From assembly GCA_001828645.1 (NCBI GenBank), contig MHZD01000126.1:78-20428 (forward strand): a stretch of DNA of 20,351 bases, in the 5' to 3' direction. Shown one piece after another: positions 8,326 to 15,768 of the stretch (positions are counted from its first letter, which is position 1; every line of letters starts with the position of its first letter). The position numbers were made by a program, and so were the translations under genes. Origin of the DNA: Planctomycetes bacterium RIFOXYC2_FULL_41_27 (GTDB lineage Bacteria > Planctomycetota > Brocadiia > Brocadiales > Brocadiaceae). Under the pieces are notes generated by a model. The model was not told the DNA's origin and searched no databases. It saw only the letters and a list, made by a program, of their open reading frames with translations.

Positions 8326-10191
8326 ATGGCAAAAATTATTGGTATAGACTTAGGGACAAGTAACTCTGCCGCAGCCGTGCTGATAGGCGGAAAACCCACA
8401 ATTATTCCAAGTGCTGAGGGCGTAACTATTGGAGGGAAAGCATTTCCTTCTTATGTTGCATTTACAAAAGATGGCGAAAAACTCGTAGGAGAACCAGCAA
8501 GAAGACAGGCTGTCAGTAACCCAGAAGGTACTGTTTATGCAATTAAGAGAAAGATGGGTACAGACTATAAAGTTACCATTCGCGGACAAACCTTTACACC
8601 ACAACAAATCTCGGCATTTATCTTACAGAAAATAAAACACGATGCAGAGGCATTTCTGGGCGAACCAGTTCAAAAGGCTGTGATCACTGTTCCTGCATAT
8701 TTCAATGATAATCAAAGGCAAGCAACTAAAGATGCCGGGACAATTGCCGGGCTGGATGTCGTTAGAATTATTAATGAACCTACCGCGGCATCACTGGCAT
8801 ATGGATTAGACAAGGTTGAAGAATCTCAGAAAATCCTGGTGTTTGATTTGGGCGGCGGCACCCTGGATTGTACAGTTATGGATTTTGGTCAGGGTGTCTT
8901 TGAGGTCGTTTCTACAAGCGGCGATACCCAGTTAGGCGGCACAGACATGGACAATTTCATTGTCGACTATCTGGTGGCTGAATTCAAAAAGGAATACGGT
9001 ATTGATCTCAAAAACGACAAAATGGCAATGCAGAGACTAAGAGAAGCGGGCGAAAAGGCCAAAATAGAACTTTCCACAACGCTGACGACTGATATTAACC
9101 TCCCATTCCTTACAGCCGATGCCTCTGGCCCAAAACACTTTACCCATACCATTACGAGGGCAAAGCTGGAACAATTGGTTTTGCAGATCGTCAATCGGTG
9201 CGGACATTCAGTTGAGCAGGCATTAAAAGATGCCAAATTAACACCTAATGATATTCACAAGATTATTCTGGTCGGTGGCCCGACGAGGATGCCATGCGTA
9301 CAGAAGTTTGTGGAAGATTACGTAGGGAAAAAAATCGAACGCGGGGTTGACCCGATGGAATGTGTAGCCATGGGCGCTGCGATCCAGGCGGGCGTTTTGT
9401 CCGGAGAGGTCAAAGACCTTGTCCTTCTCGATGTGACACCGCTGTCACTTGGTATTGAAACTCTTGGCGGGGTATTAACTCATTTAATTGAGAGAAATAC
9501 AACAATTCCAACAAAGAAGAGTCAGGTTTTTACAACAGCAGAGGATAACCAGACCAGTGTGGAAGTGCACGTCCTTCAAGGTGAACGATCAATGGCAAGG
9601 GATAACGTTACACTGGGAAGATTTCACCTTGCGGGTATTCCTCCCGCACCGAGAGGAGTTCCTCAGATAGAAGTGTCTTTTGATATTGATGCAAACGGCA
9701 TTATCAATGTCCATGCAAAGGATCTGGGTACGGGAAATGAGCAGAAGATTACTATTACGGCTTCAACAAAATTGAACAAGGACGAGATCGATCGCATGGT
9801 CAAACAGGCACAGGACTACGCAGACCAGGACAAGCACACGAAAGAGAAGGTTGAGACAAAAAACAAGGCGGATAACCTGGCATACAGTGCCGAAAAGTCT
9901 TTAAAGGACATGGCAGGAAAGATAGACAGCGCACAAAAACAGAAGACTGAGGCGGCTATCAAGGATTTAAGAGAATCGATAAAATCGGATGATGAAAAAG
10001 ACATGCAGCAGAAGATGGACGCTTTGACAAATGTCCTGCATGAAATCAGTTCGAAGATGTATCAGGAATCAGCCAAACAGGGCGAGCAACCGCCTTCCCC
10101 ACCTCCAGGTGATGAAGGTAAGAAGAAGAGAAAAAAGGGTGAAGGTGGGGAGGAAGATATCATCGATGCCGATTACGAAGTAAAAGAGTAG
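8326..10191 (+). CDS. dnaK: Hsp70 chaperone DnaK
   Basis: This is a full-length 621-residue DnaK. The actin-like ATPase domain shows [11 protein letters not shown] (phosphate 1), [39 protein letters not shown] (phosphate 2) and [10 protein letters not shown]. The interdomain linker [11 protein letters not shown] starts at about residue 366, followed by the beta-sandwich substrate domain and the alpha-helical lid. The C-terminal tail is Pro-rich, then strongly basic (GKKKRKKG), then the acidic end [11 protein letters not shown]. The DADYEV ending is typical of DnaK, while the KKKRKK insert is less usual. The ATG has GGAGAG a few bases upstream inside the end of grpE. Transcription should stop at the terminator just downstream. 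Related genomes often carry more than one dnaK; which copy this is cannot be told here. Confidence 0.97.
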   Translation: MAKIIGIDLGTSNSAAAVLIGGKPTIIPSAEGVTIGGKAFPSYVAFTKDGEKLVGEPARRQAVSNPEGTVYAIKRKMGTDYKVTIRGQTFTPQQISAFILQKIKHDAEAFLGEPVQKAVITVPAYFNDNQRQATKDAGTIAGLDVVRIINEPTAASLAYGLDKVEESQKILVFDLGGGTLDCTVMDFGQGVFEVVSTSGDTQLGGTDMDNFIVDYLVAEFKKEYGIDLKNDKMAMQRLREAGEKAKIELSTTLTTDINLPFLTADASGPKHFTHTITRAKLEQLVLQIVNRCGHSVEQALKDAKLTPNDIHKIILVGGPTRMPCVQKFVEDYVGKKIERGVDPMECVAMGAAIQAGVLSGEVKDLVLLDVTPLSLGIETLGGVLTHLIERNTTIPTKKSQVFTTAEDNQTSVEVHVLQGERSMARDNVTLGRFHLAGIPPAPRGVPQIEVSFDIDANGIINVHAKDLGTGNEQKITITASTKLNKDEIDRMVKQAQDYADQDKHTKEKVETKNKADNLAYSAEKSLKDMAGKIDSAQKQKTEAAIKDLRESIKSDDEKDMQQKMDALTNVLHEISSKMYQESAKQGEQPPSPPPGDEGKKKRKKGEGGEEDIIDADYEVKE

Positions 10192-10215
10192 CGTGTAAAT
10201 TCTGTTAAATTTCCA

Positions 10216-10277
10216 GGGTAGGAAACACCCAGATCGTTACAATAAATGTCTGGGCAGGTTTCCTACCCTTTATTTTT
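10216..10277 (+). terminator. Intrinsic terminator of grpE-dnaK
   Basis: GGGTAGGAAAC (10216-10226) pairs perfectly with GTTTCCTACCC (10258-10268). An inner stem CCCAGA (10228-10233) pairs with TCTGGG (10249-10254). A T-rich run, TTTATTTTT, follows immediately. This is a strong rho-independent terminator 25 bp after the dnaK stop codon. Confidence 0.9.
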
Positions 10278-10300
10278 CCATAATTTTCATGCTCGTTTAA

Positions 10301-10340
10301 TTAAATTGTATAGGAGTTTTCATTTTATTTAAGCGGGTTA
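10301..10340 (-). repeat. Element-associated flanking module, copy 2 (reverse)
   Basis: On the minus strand this reads CCGCTTAAATAAAATGAAAA then CTCCTATACAAT. It matches the modules at 6770 and 11672. It lies about 20 bp outside the left end of the element at 10360-10491. Because that element is inverted relative to those at 6663 and 11520, the module is on the same side of the element in all three cases. Confidence 0.6.
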
Positions 10341-10359
10341 TACGATGTATGGCATAGAG

Positions 10360-10491
10360 AATCCCCCTTAGAAAAGGGGGCTAAGGGGTTGTAAACCTGT
10401 CCTCGTGAAAACGGGGATAGCCCGGGAAAAACACAACCCCCTGAATCGTTCGACTGAGCTCACGACGAAGTCCCCCTTTGTTAAGGGGGAC
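10360..10491 (-). repeat. MITE-like inverted-repeat element (long-core subtype) with nested palindrome
   Basis: Terminal hairpins CCCCCTTAGAAAAGGGGG (left) and CCCCCTTTGTTAAGGGGG (right) enclose arms GGGGTTGTAAA and ACACAACCCCC. The core contains the small GAAA-loop hairpin (10401-10416) and CCCGGGAAAAA. A 27 bp palindromic insert at 10446-10472 abuts the right terminal hairpin. Read in reverse complement it is nearly collinear with the element at 11520-11652. It lies between the dnaK terminator and cbiB. Confidence 0.8.
10446..10472. repeat. 27 bp nested palindromic insert, copy 1
   Basis: The insert is an imperfect palindrome with a perfect TGAGCTCA centre flanked by TTCG on the left and CGAA on the right. 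It is the same at 11614-11640 and 15906-15932, and 17517-17543 differs at one base. It sits directly against the right terminal hairpin of its host element. Confidence 0.75.
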
Positions 10492-10518
10492 TTAAACGGA
10501 ATAATTTAAATTAGCTAT

Positions 10519-11511
10519 ATGATTAGCAGCTCCAATATGGGCCTTATCGAATTAGCTTTTGCTTTTGTGCTGGATTTTGCCATCGGCGATCCACAATGGT
10601 CATACCATCCGATGCGACTAATTGGCAGGTCAATAGAAGGCATGGAGTATCTGGTAAGAAAATTGCCAATACCTGAACGTGTAAGCGGGATACTTTTAAC
10701 CATGATCATTGTTTCGGGAACTTACCTGGTAACTCATGCGGTGGTGTTATTATCAAGACAGTGGAGTATGCTGAGCGAAATGATAATGGGAGCAGTTATT
10801 ATTTATTTCGCTATTTCCGTAAAAAGCCTTGCCGATGAATCCAAAAAGATAATGACAGCTCTAAAGGAAAATGATTTAATAAAGGCTCGAAAGGCATTGT
10901 CACTCATTGTGGGCCGCGATACCGCAAACCTCAGTCAGGAGCAGATAGTGCGTGCCTGTGTGGAAACCGTTGCTGAGGGGAGCGTGGATGGTGTTTTATC
11001 GCCGTTATTTTATGCCTTTATCGGAGGCCCATCAGCTGCTATGGCATATAAGGCCGTGAATACGCTGGATTCCATGGTGGGATATAAAAGCGAGAAATAT
11101 GTCCGATTCGGCTGGGCTTCGGCACGGTTGGATGACTTAGCTAACTATATTCCAGCCAGAGTTTCTGCAGTACTAATCCCAATAGCCTCTTTTTTGTGTG
11201 GTTGTGGTTTCAAGGGTTCTTTAAGGATTGCCTTTCAGGATGGTCGTAAACACGAAAGTCCCAACAGTGGTATTCCGGAAGCAGCTATAGCAGGGGCGCT
11301 GGGTGTGCAGTTAGGGGGGGCGAGTACGTATCAAGGTGAGTTCGTAGAAAAGCCCTTTATTGGCGATGCCCAGAATCCATTGACGACGAAGTCGATAGAT
11401 ATAGCCATAAAGATAATGTACGTTACGTCTATTTTATTTATGGTCTGTGGGATAGGATTTACGGTATGCCTGAAATACTGTTTTTCCCTGATAGCTTCTG
11501 TTCCAAGTTAG
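10519..11511 (+). CDS. cbiB: Adenosylcobinamide-phosphate synthase CbiB (CobD family)
   Basis: This 330-residue integral membrane enzyme attaches aminopropanol (or its phosphate) to adenosylcobyric acid, forming the lower-loop linker of cobalamin. The conserved N-terminal block LDFAIGDPQWSYHPMRLIG is present, then GRDT, VETVAEGSVDGVLSPLFY, NTLDSMVGYKSEKYVRFGWA, SARLDDLANYIPAR and SGIPEAAIAGALGVQLGG. Several hydrophobic spans lie between them. Length fits the family (about 300-330). The ATG at 10519 has no good Shine-Dalgarno; an alternative ATG at 10537 also precedes the conserved block. The gene starts 27 bp after a repeat element and is followed by another, so it is flanked by repeats on both sides. 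No cobalamin riboswitch core was recognised upstream. Confidence 0.93.
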   Translation: MISSSNMGLIELAFAFVLDFAIGDPQWSYHPMRLIGRSIEGMEYLVRKLPIPERVSGILLTMIIVSGTYLVTHAVVLLSRQWSMLSEMIMGAVIIYFAISVKSLADESKKIMTALKENDLIKARKALSLIVGRDTANLSQEQIVRACVETVAEGSVDGVLSPLFYAFIGGPSAAMAYKAVNTLDSMVGYKSEKYVRFGWASARLDDLANYIPARVSAVLIPIASFLCGCGFKGSLRIAFQDGRKHESPNSGIPEAAIAGALGVQLGGASTYQGEFVEKPFIGDAQNPLTTKSIDIAIKIMYVTSILFMVCGIGFTVCLKYCFSLIASVPS

Positions 11512-11519
11512 TCCTTTTA

Positions 11520-11652
11520 AATCCCCCTTAACAAAGGGGGATTTAGGGGGTTGTGTTTTTCCGGGCTATCCCCGTTTTCACGAGGACAAGTTTACAACCC
11601 CCTTGCCCCCTTTTCGTTCGACTGAGCTCACGACGAAGTCTAAGGGGGATTT
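11520..11652 (+). repeat. MITE-like inverted-repeat element (long-core subtype) with palindrome inside terminal hairpin
   Basis: The left end is CCCCCTTAACAAAGGGGG. The arms GGGGGTTGTGTTTTTCCGGG and TTTACAACCCCC enclose the core hairpin (11570-11585). The right terminal hairpin CCCCCTTTT...TAAGGGGG is split by the 27 bp palindrome at 11614-11640. The right end is followed by TTTTT, so the hairpin could also serve as a terminator after cbiB. It begins 8 bp after the cbiB stop. Confidence 0.8.
11614..11640. repeat. 27 bp nested palindromic insert, copy 2
   Basis: This copy is identical to the one at 10446-10472 but lies within the loop of a terminal hairpin of the host element, a different insertion point from the copies at 10446 and 15906. 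Confidence 0.75.
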
Positions 11653-11671
11653 TTGCGTCGCATCTGTCATG

Positions 11672-11707
11672 TGATCCGCATAAATAAAACGAAACTTTGA
11701 AATTCCT
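11672..11707 (+). repeat. Element-associated flanking module, copy 3
   Basis: The module starts TGATCCGCATAAATAAAA and ends ATTCCT, with seven extra bases near the end compared with the copy at 6770. It sits about 20 bp beyond the right end of the element at 11520-11652 and is directly followed by the paired-hairpin repeat at 11710. Confidence 0.65.
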
Positions 11708-11709
11708 TT

Positions 11710-11772
11710 GCTGGTTCAATCGTCCTCGATTGAACCAAAATGTTTCGGTTCAGGCTACAAGCCGTGAACCAG
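11710..11772 (+). repeat. Paired-hairpin repeat, copy 1
   Basis: The first hairpin is GGTTCAATCG-TCCT-CGATTGAACC. After AAAATGTTTC comes the second, GGTTCAGGCT-ACA-AGCCGTGAACC, with a one-base bulge. A near-identical copy is at 15769-15830. It occupies the leader region of cbiQ, about 100 bp upstream of its ATG. Confidence 0.75.
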
Positions 11773-11872
11773 TTATGGTATATAATTACATAAGAAAAAG
11801 TTATTGCCGAAGGCAGCCTGATTAAAATATAGTAACTCTATATACTTCCTTTCTTGTTGTTTAATTCGCATT

Positions 11873-12670
11873 ATGAAATCAACTAACAGCCTGTTGGAAA
11901 AACTTGATCCGAGGACAAAGATCATTTCATTCCTTTCAATTATTCTATGCATGATACTGACTCCAATTACACGTATTAGAGATTTTGGACTATATTTCCT
12001 GTTAATAGTGGCGATTGGATTTTGCTCAAAGATTACTCCATGGCAGATACTGAAAAAGGTATGCATTTTAATCCCTTTTATCTTCTTTATTGCGATGTTT
12101 GTGCCATTTATAAAGGAGGGGAATGTCTGTTTGTCATTGGAAATAGGTAATTGGAAATTCGATATTACGTACGAGGGAGTCTGGACGTTTCTTAATATCA
12201 TCGTCAAGTCTACTTTATCTATTTTTCTGCTGGTGACCGCCACTTCAACCACAACATTTCCTGATTTTTTGAAAGGACTGGACATGCTCCGTGTGCCGCG
12301 GTTGCTGGTCATGATCATGTCGTTTATGTATCGTTATATCTTTGTACTGATAGACGAGGCAAGGAGGCTTATGCGTGCCAGATCTCTTCGTTATTTTGGG
12401 TCCAGGTATAAGGAGCAATTTCGAGTAATAGGATATATGATTGGGGTATTGTTTATCAGGACGTATGAGCGCGCAGAGAGAATTTACAGTGCGATGATTA
12501 TCCGCGGATTTAGCGGAGAGGCGCTCAGCGTTAAACGTTTCAGGTTTTCTTCTATGGATATTTTATTCCTGGTTGGTATAATCGTGTCGTTAGTTTGTAT
12601 TGTCTCTGGTTTGGTTCATAAGATTGAACATATTAGAGTAAGTGGCGCTCATCTATGGCAAGGATTATAA
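11873..12670 (+). CDS. cbiQ: ECF transporter transmembrane subunit CbiQ (EcfT type)
   Basis: This 265-residue membrane protein is the T component of a group I ECF (cobalt/nickel-type) importer, coupling the ATPase to the substrate subunit. The N terminus has the typical LDPRTKIISFLSIILC. The two coupling-helix motifs with Ala-Arg cores are EARRLMRARSLRYFG and ERAERIYSAMIIRGFSGE, and hydrophobic spans lie before and after. The ATG has no obvious Shine-Dalgarno. The 3' end overlaps cbiO by 16 bases, a sign of translational coupling. A cbiM substrate-binding subunit would be expected adjacent but is absent; the upstream 361 bp holds only repeats. Assignment to cobalt rather than nickel rests on the neighbouring cobalamin genes. 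Confidence 0.9.
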   Translation: MKSTNSLLEKLDPRTKIISFLSIILCMILTPITRIRDFGLYFLLIVAIGFCSKITPWQILKKVCILIPFIFFIAMFVPFIKEGNVCLSLEIGNWKFDITYEGVWTFLNIIVKSTLSIFLLVTATSTTTFPDFLKGLDMLRVPRLLVMIMSFMYRYIFVLIDEARRLMRARSLRYFGSRYKEQFRVIGYMIGVLFIRTYERAERIYSAMIIRGFSGEALSVKRFRFSSMDILFLVGIIVSLVCIVSGLVHKIEHIRVSGAHLWQGL

Positions 12671-13443
12671 AAGTATCGAAGTTAAATTACCGTTATCCCG
12701 ATGGAACAATAGGTCTGAAAGACGTTAGTTTTGAAGTAGAAGAAGGGGAGACCATGGTTATTATCGGCGCTAATGGAACTGGGAAATCTACGCTGTTTAT
12801 GAATCTGATGGGCATTCTGGATGGTGATGGTTATATAGAGGTCGTGGGGTTAATGCTCAACAAAACAAATCTGAAAGACATCAGACGGGGGATGGGAATG
12901 GTATTTCAGAATCCAGACGATCAGTTATTCTGTCCTACCGTTATGGACGATGTTTCATTTGGACCTTTAAACTTGGGGCTGAATGCCGACCAGGTTACCG
13001 AGGCGTCACAAAAGGCATTAGCCCTGGTAGACTTACAAGGTTATGAATCTCGCACATCGCATCATCTGAGCTTTGGCGAGAAGAAAAGGGCAGCTATCGC
13101 TACGGTATTGTCTATGAATCCCGGGATATTGTTATTGGACGAACCCACCAGTGGATTAGATCCAAGAAGCGTATCAAAGTTTATCAATATCCTATACACC
13201 TTGAAATCTCAGGGCAAGACGCTCTTGATTGTAACACACGACTTGTTTCTTACCCAAGAAATAGCAGACCGTGTGCTCGTTTTTAGTGAAGAAAAGAAAC
13301 CAGTGGCAGTAGGAGATTACAAAGAAATATTAAACAATTACGACTTATTATTAAAAAATAATCTGGTTCATCAACATCGTCATCGGCACGATGAGGTTGT
13401 GCATGATCACGAGCATCGGCATGGTTATATCCATGAACATTAG
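12655..13443 (+). CDS. cbiO: ECF transporter ATPase CbiO with His-rich C-terminal tail
   Basis: This 262-residue ABC ATPase powers the CbiQ-containing importer. It has Walker A GANGTGKST (38-46), the Q-loop region GMVFQNPDDQLF, the signature LSFGEKKRAAIATVL (in place of LSGGQ, a variant common in this family), Walker B ILLLDEPTSGLDP and the H-loop LIVTHD. The last 24 residues or so (about 239-262) are dominated by His with Asp, Glu and Arg, including HRHRHDE-like and HDHEHRHG runs. A His-rich tail of this kind suggests binding or sensing of cobalt or nickel ions at the cytosolic face. The start codon lies inside the end of cbiQ. Downstream, 316 bp separates it from the Cys-rich gene without a clear terminator. 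Confidence 0.92.
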   Translation: MARIIKVSKLNYRYPDGTIGLKDVSFEVEEGETMVIIGANGTGKSTLFMNLMGILDGDGYIEVVGLMLNKTNLKDIRRGMGMVFQNPDDQLFCPTVMDDVSFGPLNLGLNADQVTEASQKALALVDLQGYESRTSHHLSFGEKKRAAIATVLSMNPGILLLDEPTSGLDPRSVSKFINILYTLKSQGKTLLIVTHDLFLTQEIADRVLVFSEEKKPVAVGDYKEILNNYDLLLKNNLVHQHRHRHDEVVHDHEHRHGYIHEH

Positions 13444-13759
13444 TAGGGCGAAGCCTCAGACCGACAAAAAGATTTTGGAACCACAGATTTCTCAGATTGC
13501 ACAGATATTGGATACTAAATTCCACAAAGATTTTTAAAGAATAACGTTATGAAACCTTCATATCTCAGAAACGCTGTACTATTAGTTTTACCAATGATAT
13601 TTGTGAAGATGGGATATGCTGTTTTATGAGTATTCCCAGGAAACAGACACATTTGGGTATGTGGAAGACTTTCATAGCATGGCTGCGCCGCAACCAATGT
13701 TCATAATAAATTTCTTGTATTTTTTCAGTATTTATGATAAAAGATCCCACTATGTCACT
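13444..13759 (+). other. 316 bp region between cbiO and the Cys-rich gene
   Basis: No firm gene is seen. It contains an AATCTG-type repeat phrase in reverse sense (about 13481-13508, CCACAGATTTCTCAGATTGC), a 26-codon signal-peptide-like reading frame (13549-13629), and an open frame upstream of and continuous with the Cys-rich gene. Residues encoded there (13616-13759) look poorly protein-like. No riboswitch or terminator was recognised. Confidence 0.5.
13549..13629 (+). pseudogene. Possible remnant of an exported protein: 26-residue signal-peptide-like ORF
   Basis: The frame encodes a peptide with a short basic start (MKPSYLRN), a hydrophobic core (AVLLVLPMIFV) and a signal-peptidase-like end (KMGYA), then stops almost at once (VL, TGA). 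It looks like the export signal of a gene whose body has been lost or frameshifted. A switch of frame near the stop enters a frame open to 14188. It could also be a chance hydrophobic ORF or a short leader peptide. No convincing Shine-Dalgarno is present. Confidence 0.3.
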
Positions 13760-14188
13760 ATGAAAAATTACAAAATACTCTCATATACCCAGATATTAGT
13801 CATCGTGTGCCTCGCTTTTTTCAGCGCGGGCATACCAGTAAATTCTTTTAGAAAATCCGGTGAATTTCCTTGCAAAGAACATCATTGTGGCTGCAAATCG
13901 GAATTTGGTTGTAAGACACATTGTTGTTGCGCGCCTGACGAAAATCAAAACAAGTTCCGTAACAATAGTAAAAATCAGAACGGTTTTAAAACTTTTATAA
14001 GCAGTATTAACTGCAAATATGGGAATGACCCGCTTACAACTATATCCTTTACGGCTAAATACATGCTGAATGGCCAGTTCCTACCGATAAAGGAATCATT
14101 TCTGTGTTTTCTTTTCAATGACACTTCGATTAATCTTCCTGAAGTATTTACATCTCCCCCGGAAAAACCACCAAAACTTTTCACATAA
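13760..14188 (+). CDS. Small exported Cys/His-rich protein, putative metal-binding
   Basis: This is a 142-residue protein starting at ATG 13760. The first residues form a signal peptide (KNYKILSYTQILVIVCLAFF, cleavage probably after FSAG). Just after it comes the dense motif PCKEHHCGCKSEFGCKTHCC, with Cys at 38, 43, 45, 51, 55, 56 and 57 and His at 41, 42 and 54. This is suited to binding soft or transition metals. The rest is polar with a Pro-rich end (SPPEKPPKLF). I recall small planctomycete and related proteins with C..H.CGC....C...CCC cores near metal-handling genes, but cannot name a family. The frame is open further upstream to 13616. ATG 13760 is chosen because it puts the signal peptide at the N terminus. 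The gene precedes an outer-membrane protein and a YHS lipoprotein on the same strand. Confidence 0.7.
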   Translation: MKNYKILSYTQILVIVCLAFFSAGIPVNSFRKSGEFPCKEHHCGCKSEFGCKTHCCCAPDENQNKFRNNSKNQNGFKTFISSINCKYGNDPLTTISFTAKYMLNGQFLPIKESFLCFLFNDTSINLPEVFTSPPEKPPKLFT

Positions 14189-14266
14189 AGAGATTGTTTT
14201 TCGTTTATAACCTAATGGATTTGAATAGCGCCAGATTGCATTAAGGCTATCCTTGGAGGGTATAAT

Positions 14267-15235
14267 ATGAGAATTTTTCTTAGATGTGGGTATCTATTTT
14301 CACTATTTGTGCCTTTTCTGCTATTATTCGTAAGGGCGGTTGAGGCGAATCATGGGGCTGGAACTAGTGGGTCAGCTATTACAATACCAGCCATCACTTT
14401 AAAAAGCGGCACGTTTTCGTTAGGTTTAAGGACAGAATTGACAGAATTCGAATCTATTTCTAATTCAAAACTTCTTGATAAAGCAGTAGAAGCCGGTTCC
14501 TTTGATGCCGTTGATAGAACATTTTTGCATACTATCGATATTGGGTATGGGGTTACTGATGACCTGACTCTTGGACTTAACATCAGTTGGTTTGAAGCAA
14601 TTAATTTTCGTGAGTCTGAATTGGAAGACGATGAAATTGAGGTATTTCGAGCTAATCCAGACGGAATCACCGACCTCTGGCTTTCGGGTAAGTACCGCTT
14701 CTTGCGTGGGACTCAGGGGCATTGTGCTATTCTGGCAGGTATTAAATTTCCTACAGGTGTTGACGACAGAAAGAACAATGCGGGTGAAAAGATAGAAGCC
14801 GTAGAACAACCCGGAAGTGGCTCTTATGATTTTGCAACCGGCTTTGCCTATTCACGCTGGTTTACAAAGGACTGGACCATGGATACAAGCATCCAATATA
14901 TTCTTCGCACAGAGGGGGCGAGAGATTTTAAGGTAGGTGACCGTATGGATTGGGGTTTTTCAACAGCATATCAGATAATCCCCAGAAATAAATATCCAAA
15001 TGTTGCGCCCGTTGGAGAAATCAGTATAAAATATCTTTTTCGAGACGAACAAAATGGAAGGGATGAACGGGATAGCGGCGGAACTACTGTTTTCCTCTCG
15101 CCGGGAGTGCGTGTAGGGATCACCCCTCGTTGTGGGGTAGGAACTTCAGTTTCATTCCCTGTATTCCAAAACTTACTTGGAGAACAACAAGAGACTGATT
15201 TTAAAGCAATTGTTGGTGTAAGTTATAGTTTTTAA
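14267..15235 (+). CDS. Outer-membrane beta-barrel protein (transporter-like)
   Basis: This 322-residue protein has a signal peptide (residues 1-27, hydrophobic LFSLFVPFLLLF, cleavage after VEA) and then alternating amphipathic strands throughout. Examples are FSLGLRTELTEF, DIGYGVTDDLTLGLNISWF, DLWLSGKYRFL and FATGFAYSRWF. It ends with an aromatic terminal strand, AIVGVSYSF, the signal recognised by the BAM complex. The pattern resembles the broad MetA/phenol-degradation-like 'transporter' barrels often found with metal or hydrocarbon genes. No TonB box or plug domain is present, so passive or porin-like passage is more likely than TonB-driven transport. GGAGG lies seven bases before the ATG. 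It sits 78 bp after the Cys-rich gene and 15 bp before the YHS lipoprotein, supporting one operon. Substrate unknown. Confidence 0.75.
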   Translation: MRIFLRCGYLFSLFVPFLLLFVRAVEANHGAGTSGSAITIPAITLKSGTFSLGLRTELTEFESISNSKLLDKAVEAGSFDAVDRTFLHTIDIGYGVTDDLTLGLNISWFEAINFRESELEDDEIEVFRANPDGITDLWLSGKYRFLRGTQGHCAILAGIKFPTGVDDRKNNAGEKIEAVEQPGSGSYDFATGFAYSRWFTKDWTMDTSIQYILRTEGARDFKVGDRMDWGFSTAYQIIPRNKYPNVAPVGEISIKYLFRDEQNGRDERDSGGTTVFLSPGVRVGITPRCGVGTSVSFPVFQNLLGEQQETDFKAIVGVSYSF

Positions 15236-15250
15236 ACAAAGGAGTCATAT

Positions 15251-15676
15251 ATGCAAACAAAATATTTTCTGATAGCAAGTTTCATTACATTTACGATTAT
15301 AGGATGCGCAAACACAATTTCTTCGTCCAAAAAAACACAGCCGTTGGTCATTGACCCTGTCTGCGCATATTTATCTGATATGGGGTGTATTAATATTGCT
15401 GTGGATGAAAATACTCCAAAATCAACCTATGAGGGGGTTGCATACTATTTTTGCAGTACGGAGTGTAAGATGGATTTCGATAAAAATCCGTCAAAATATC
15501 TCAAACATGTTACCCTTCCTCCAAAAGAAACTGTAGATCCTATATGTCATATGAAGATTGACGAGATGAAAAGATTTGTTACATGCCTGTATCGGGGTAG
15601 AATCTATTACTTTTGTTCCGATCATTGCAGGACAAAGTATATGGAGAACCCTGACCAATACAGCCAGAAGGAATGA
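15251..15676 (+). CDS. Lipoprotein with two YHS metal-binding domains
   Basis: This 141-residue protein has a lipoprotein signal: a hydrophobic run ending in lipobox TIIGC with lipidated Cys19. Two YHS domains follow. The first is at about 35-84, starting IDPVCAY and ending AYYFCSTEC, FDKNPSKY. The second is at about 95-138, starting VDPICHMK and ending IYYFCSDHC, YMENPDQY. YHS/TRASH-type domains bind metals through their Cys residues and are found on copper ATPases and other metal-handling proteins. Each domain here keeps three Cys. A GGAG Shine-Dalgarno lies seven bases before the ATG, and the gene follows the outer-membrane barrel by 15 bp. I infer a role in periplasmic metal capture or transfer together with the two upstream genes. 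The metal is unproven: cobalt by context, copper by family habit. Confidence 0.85.
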   Translation: MQTKYFLIASFITFTIIGCANTISSSKKTQPLVIDPVCAYLSDMGCINIAVDENTPKSTYEGVAYYFCSTECKMDFDKNPSKYLKHVTLPPKETVDPICHMKIDEMKRFVTCLYRGRIYYFCSDHCRTKYMENPDQYSQKE

Positions 15677-15752
15677 TTTGAAGATTACTAAGAAAACGAC
15701 ATGGAAGAGAACCGGGGATGCAGAGTTTGATATTACTGGTCTTATCTGAATT

Positions 15753-15764
15753 GGGCTTTAGCCC
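15753..15764. repeat. Small hairpin GGGCT-TT-AGCCC
   Basis: A perfect 5 bp stem with a 2-base loop immediately precedes the paired-hairpin repeat copy 2. It is too short to be called a terminator and may be part of the same repeat unit. Confidence 0.4.
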
Positions 15765-15768
15765 TGTT

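Noticed and set aside
11710..11772. GGTTCAATC resembling a tRNA T-arm (also at 15772)
   Set aside because: The surrounding sequence has no acceptor, D or anticodon arm; the segment folds as two simple hairpins and occurs twice as a repeat.
13616..13759. N-terminal 48-residue extension of the Cys-rich protein
   Set aside because: It would bury the signal peptide inside the protein; the extension has no family features, so the ATG at 13760 is preferred.
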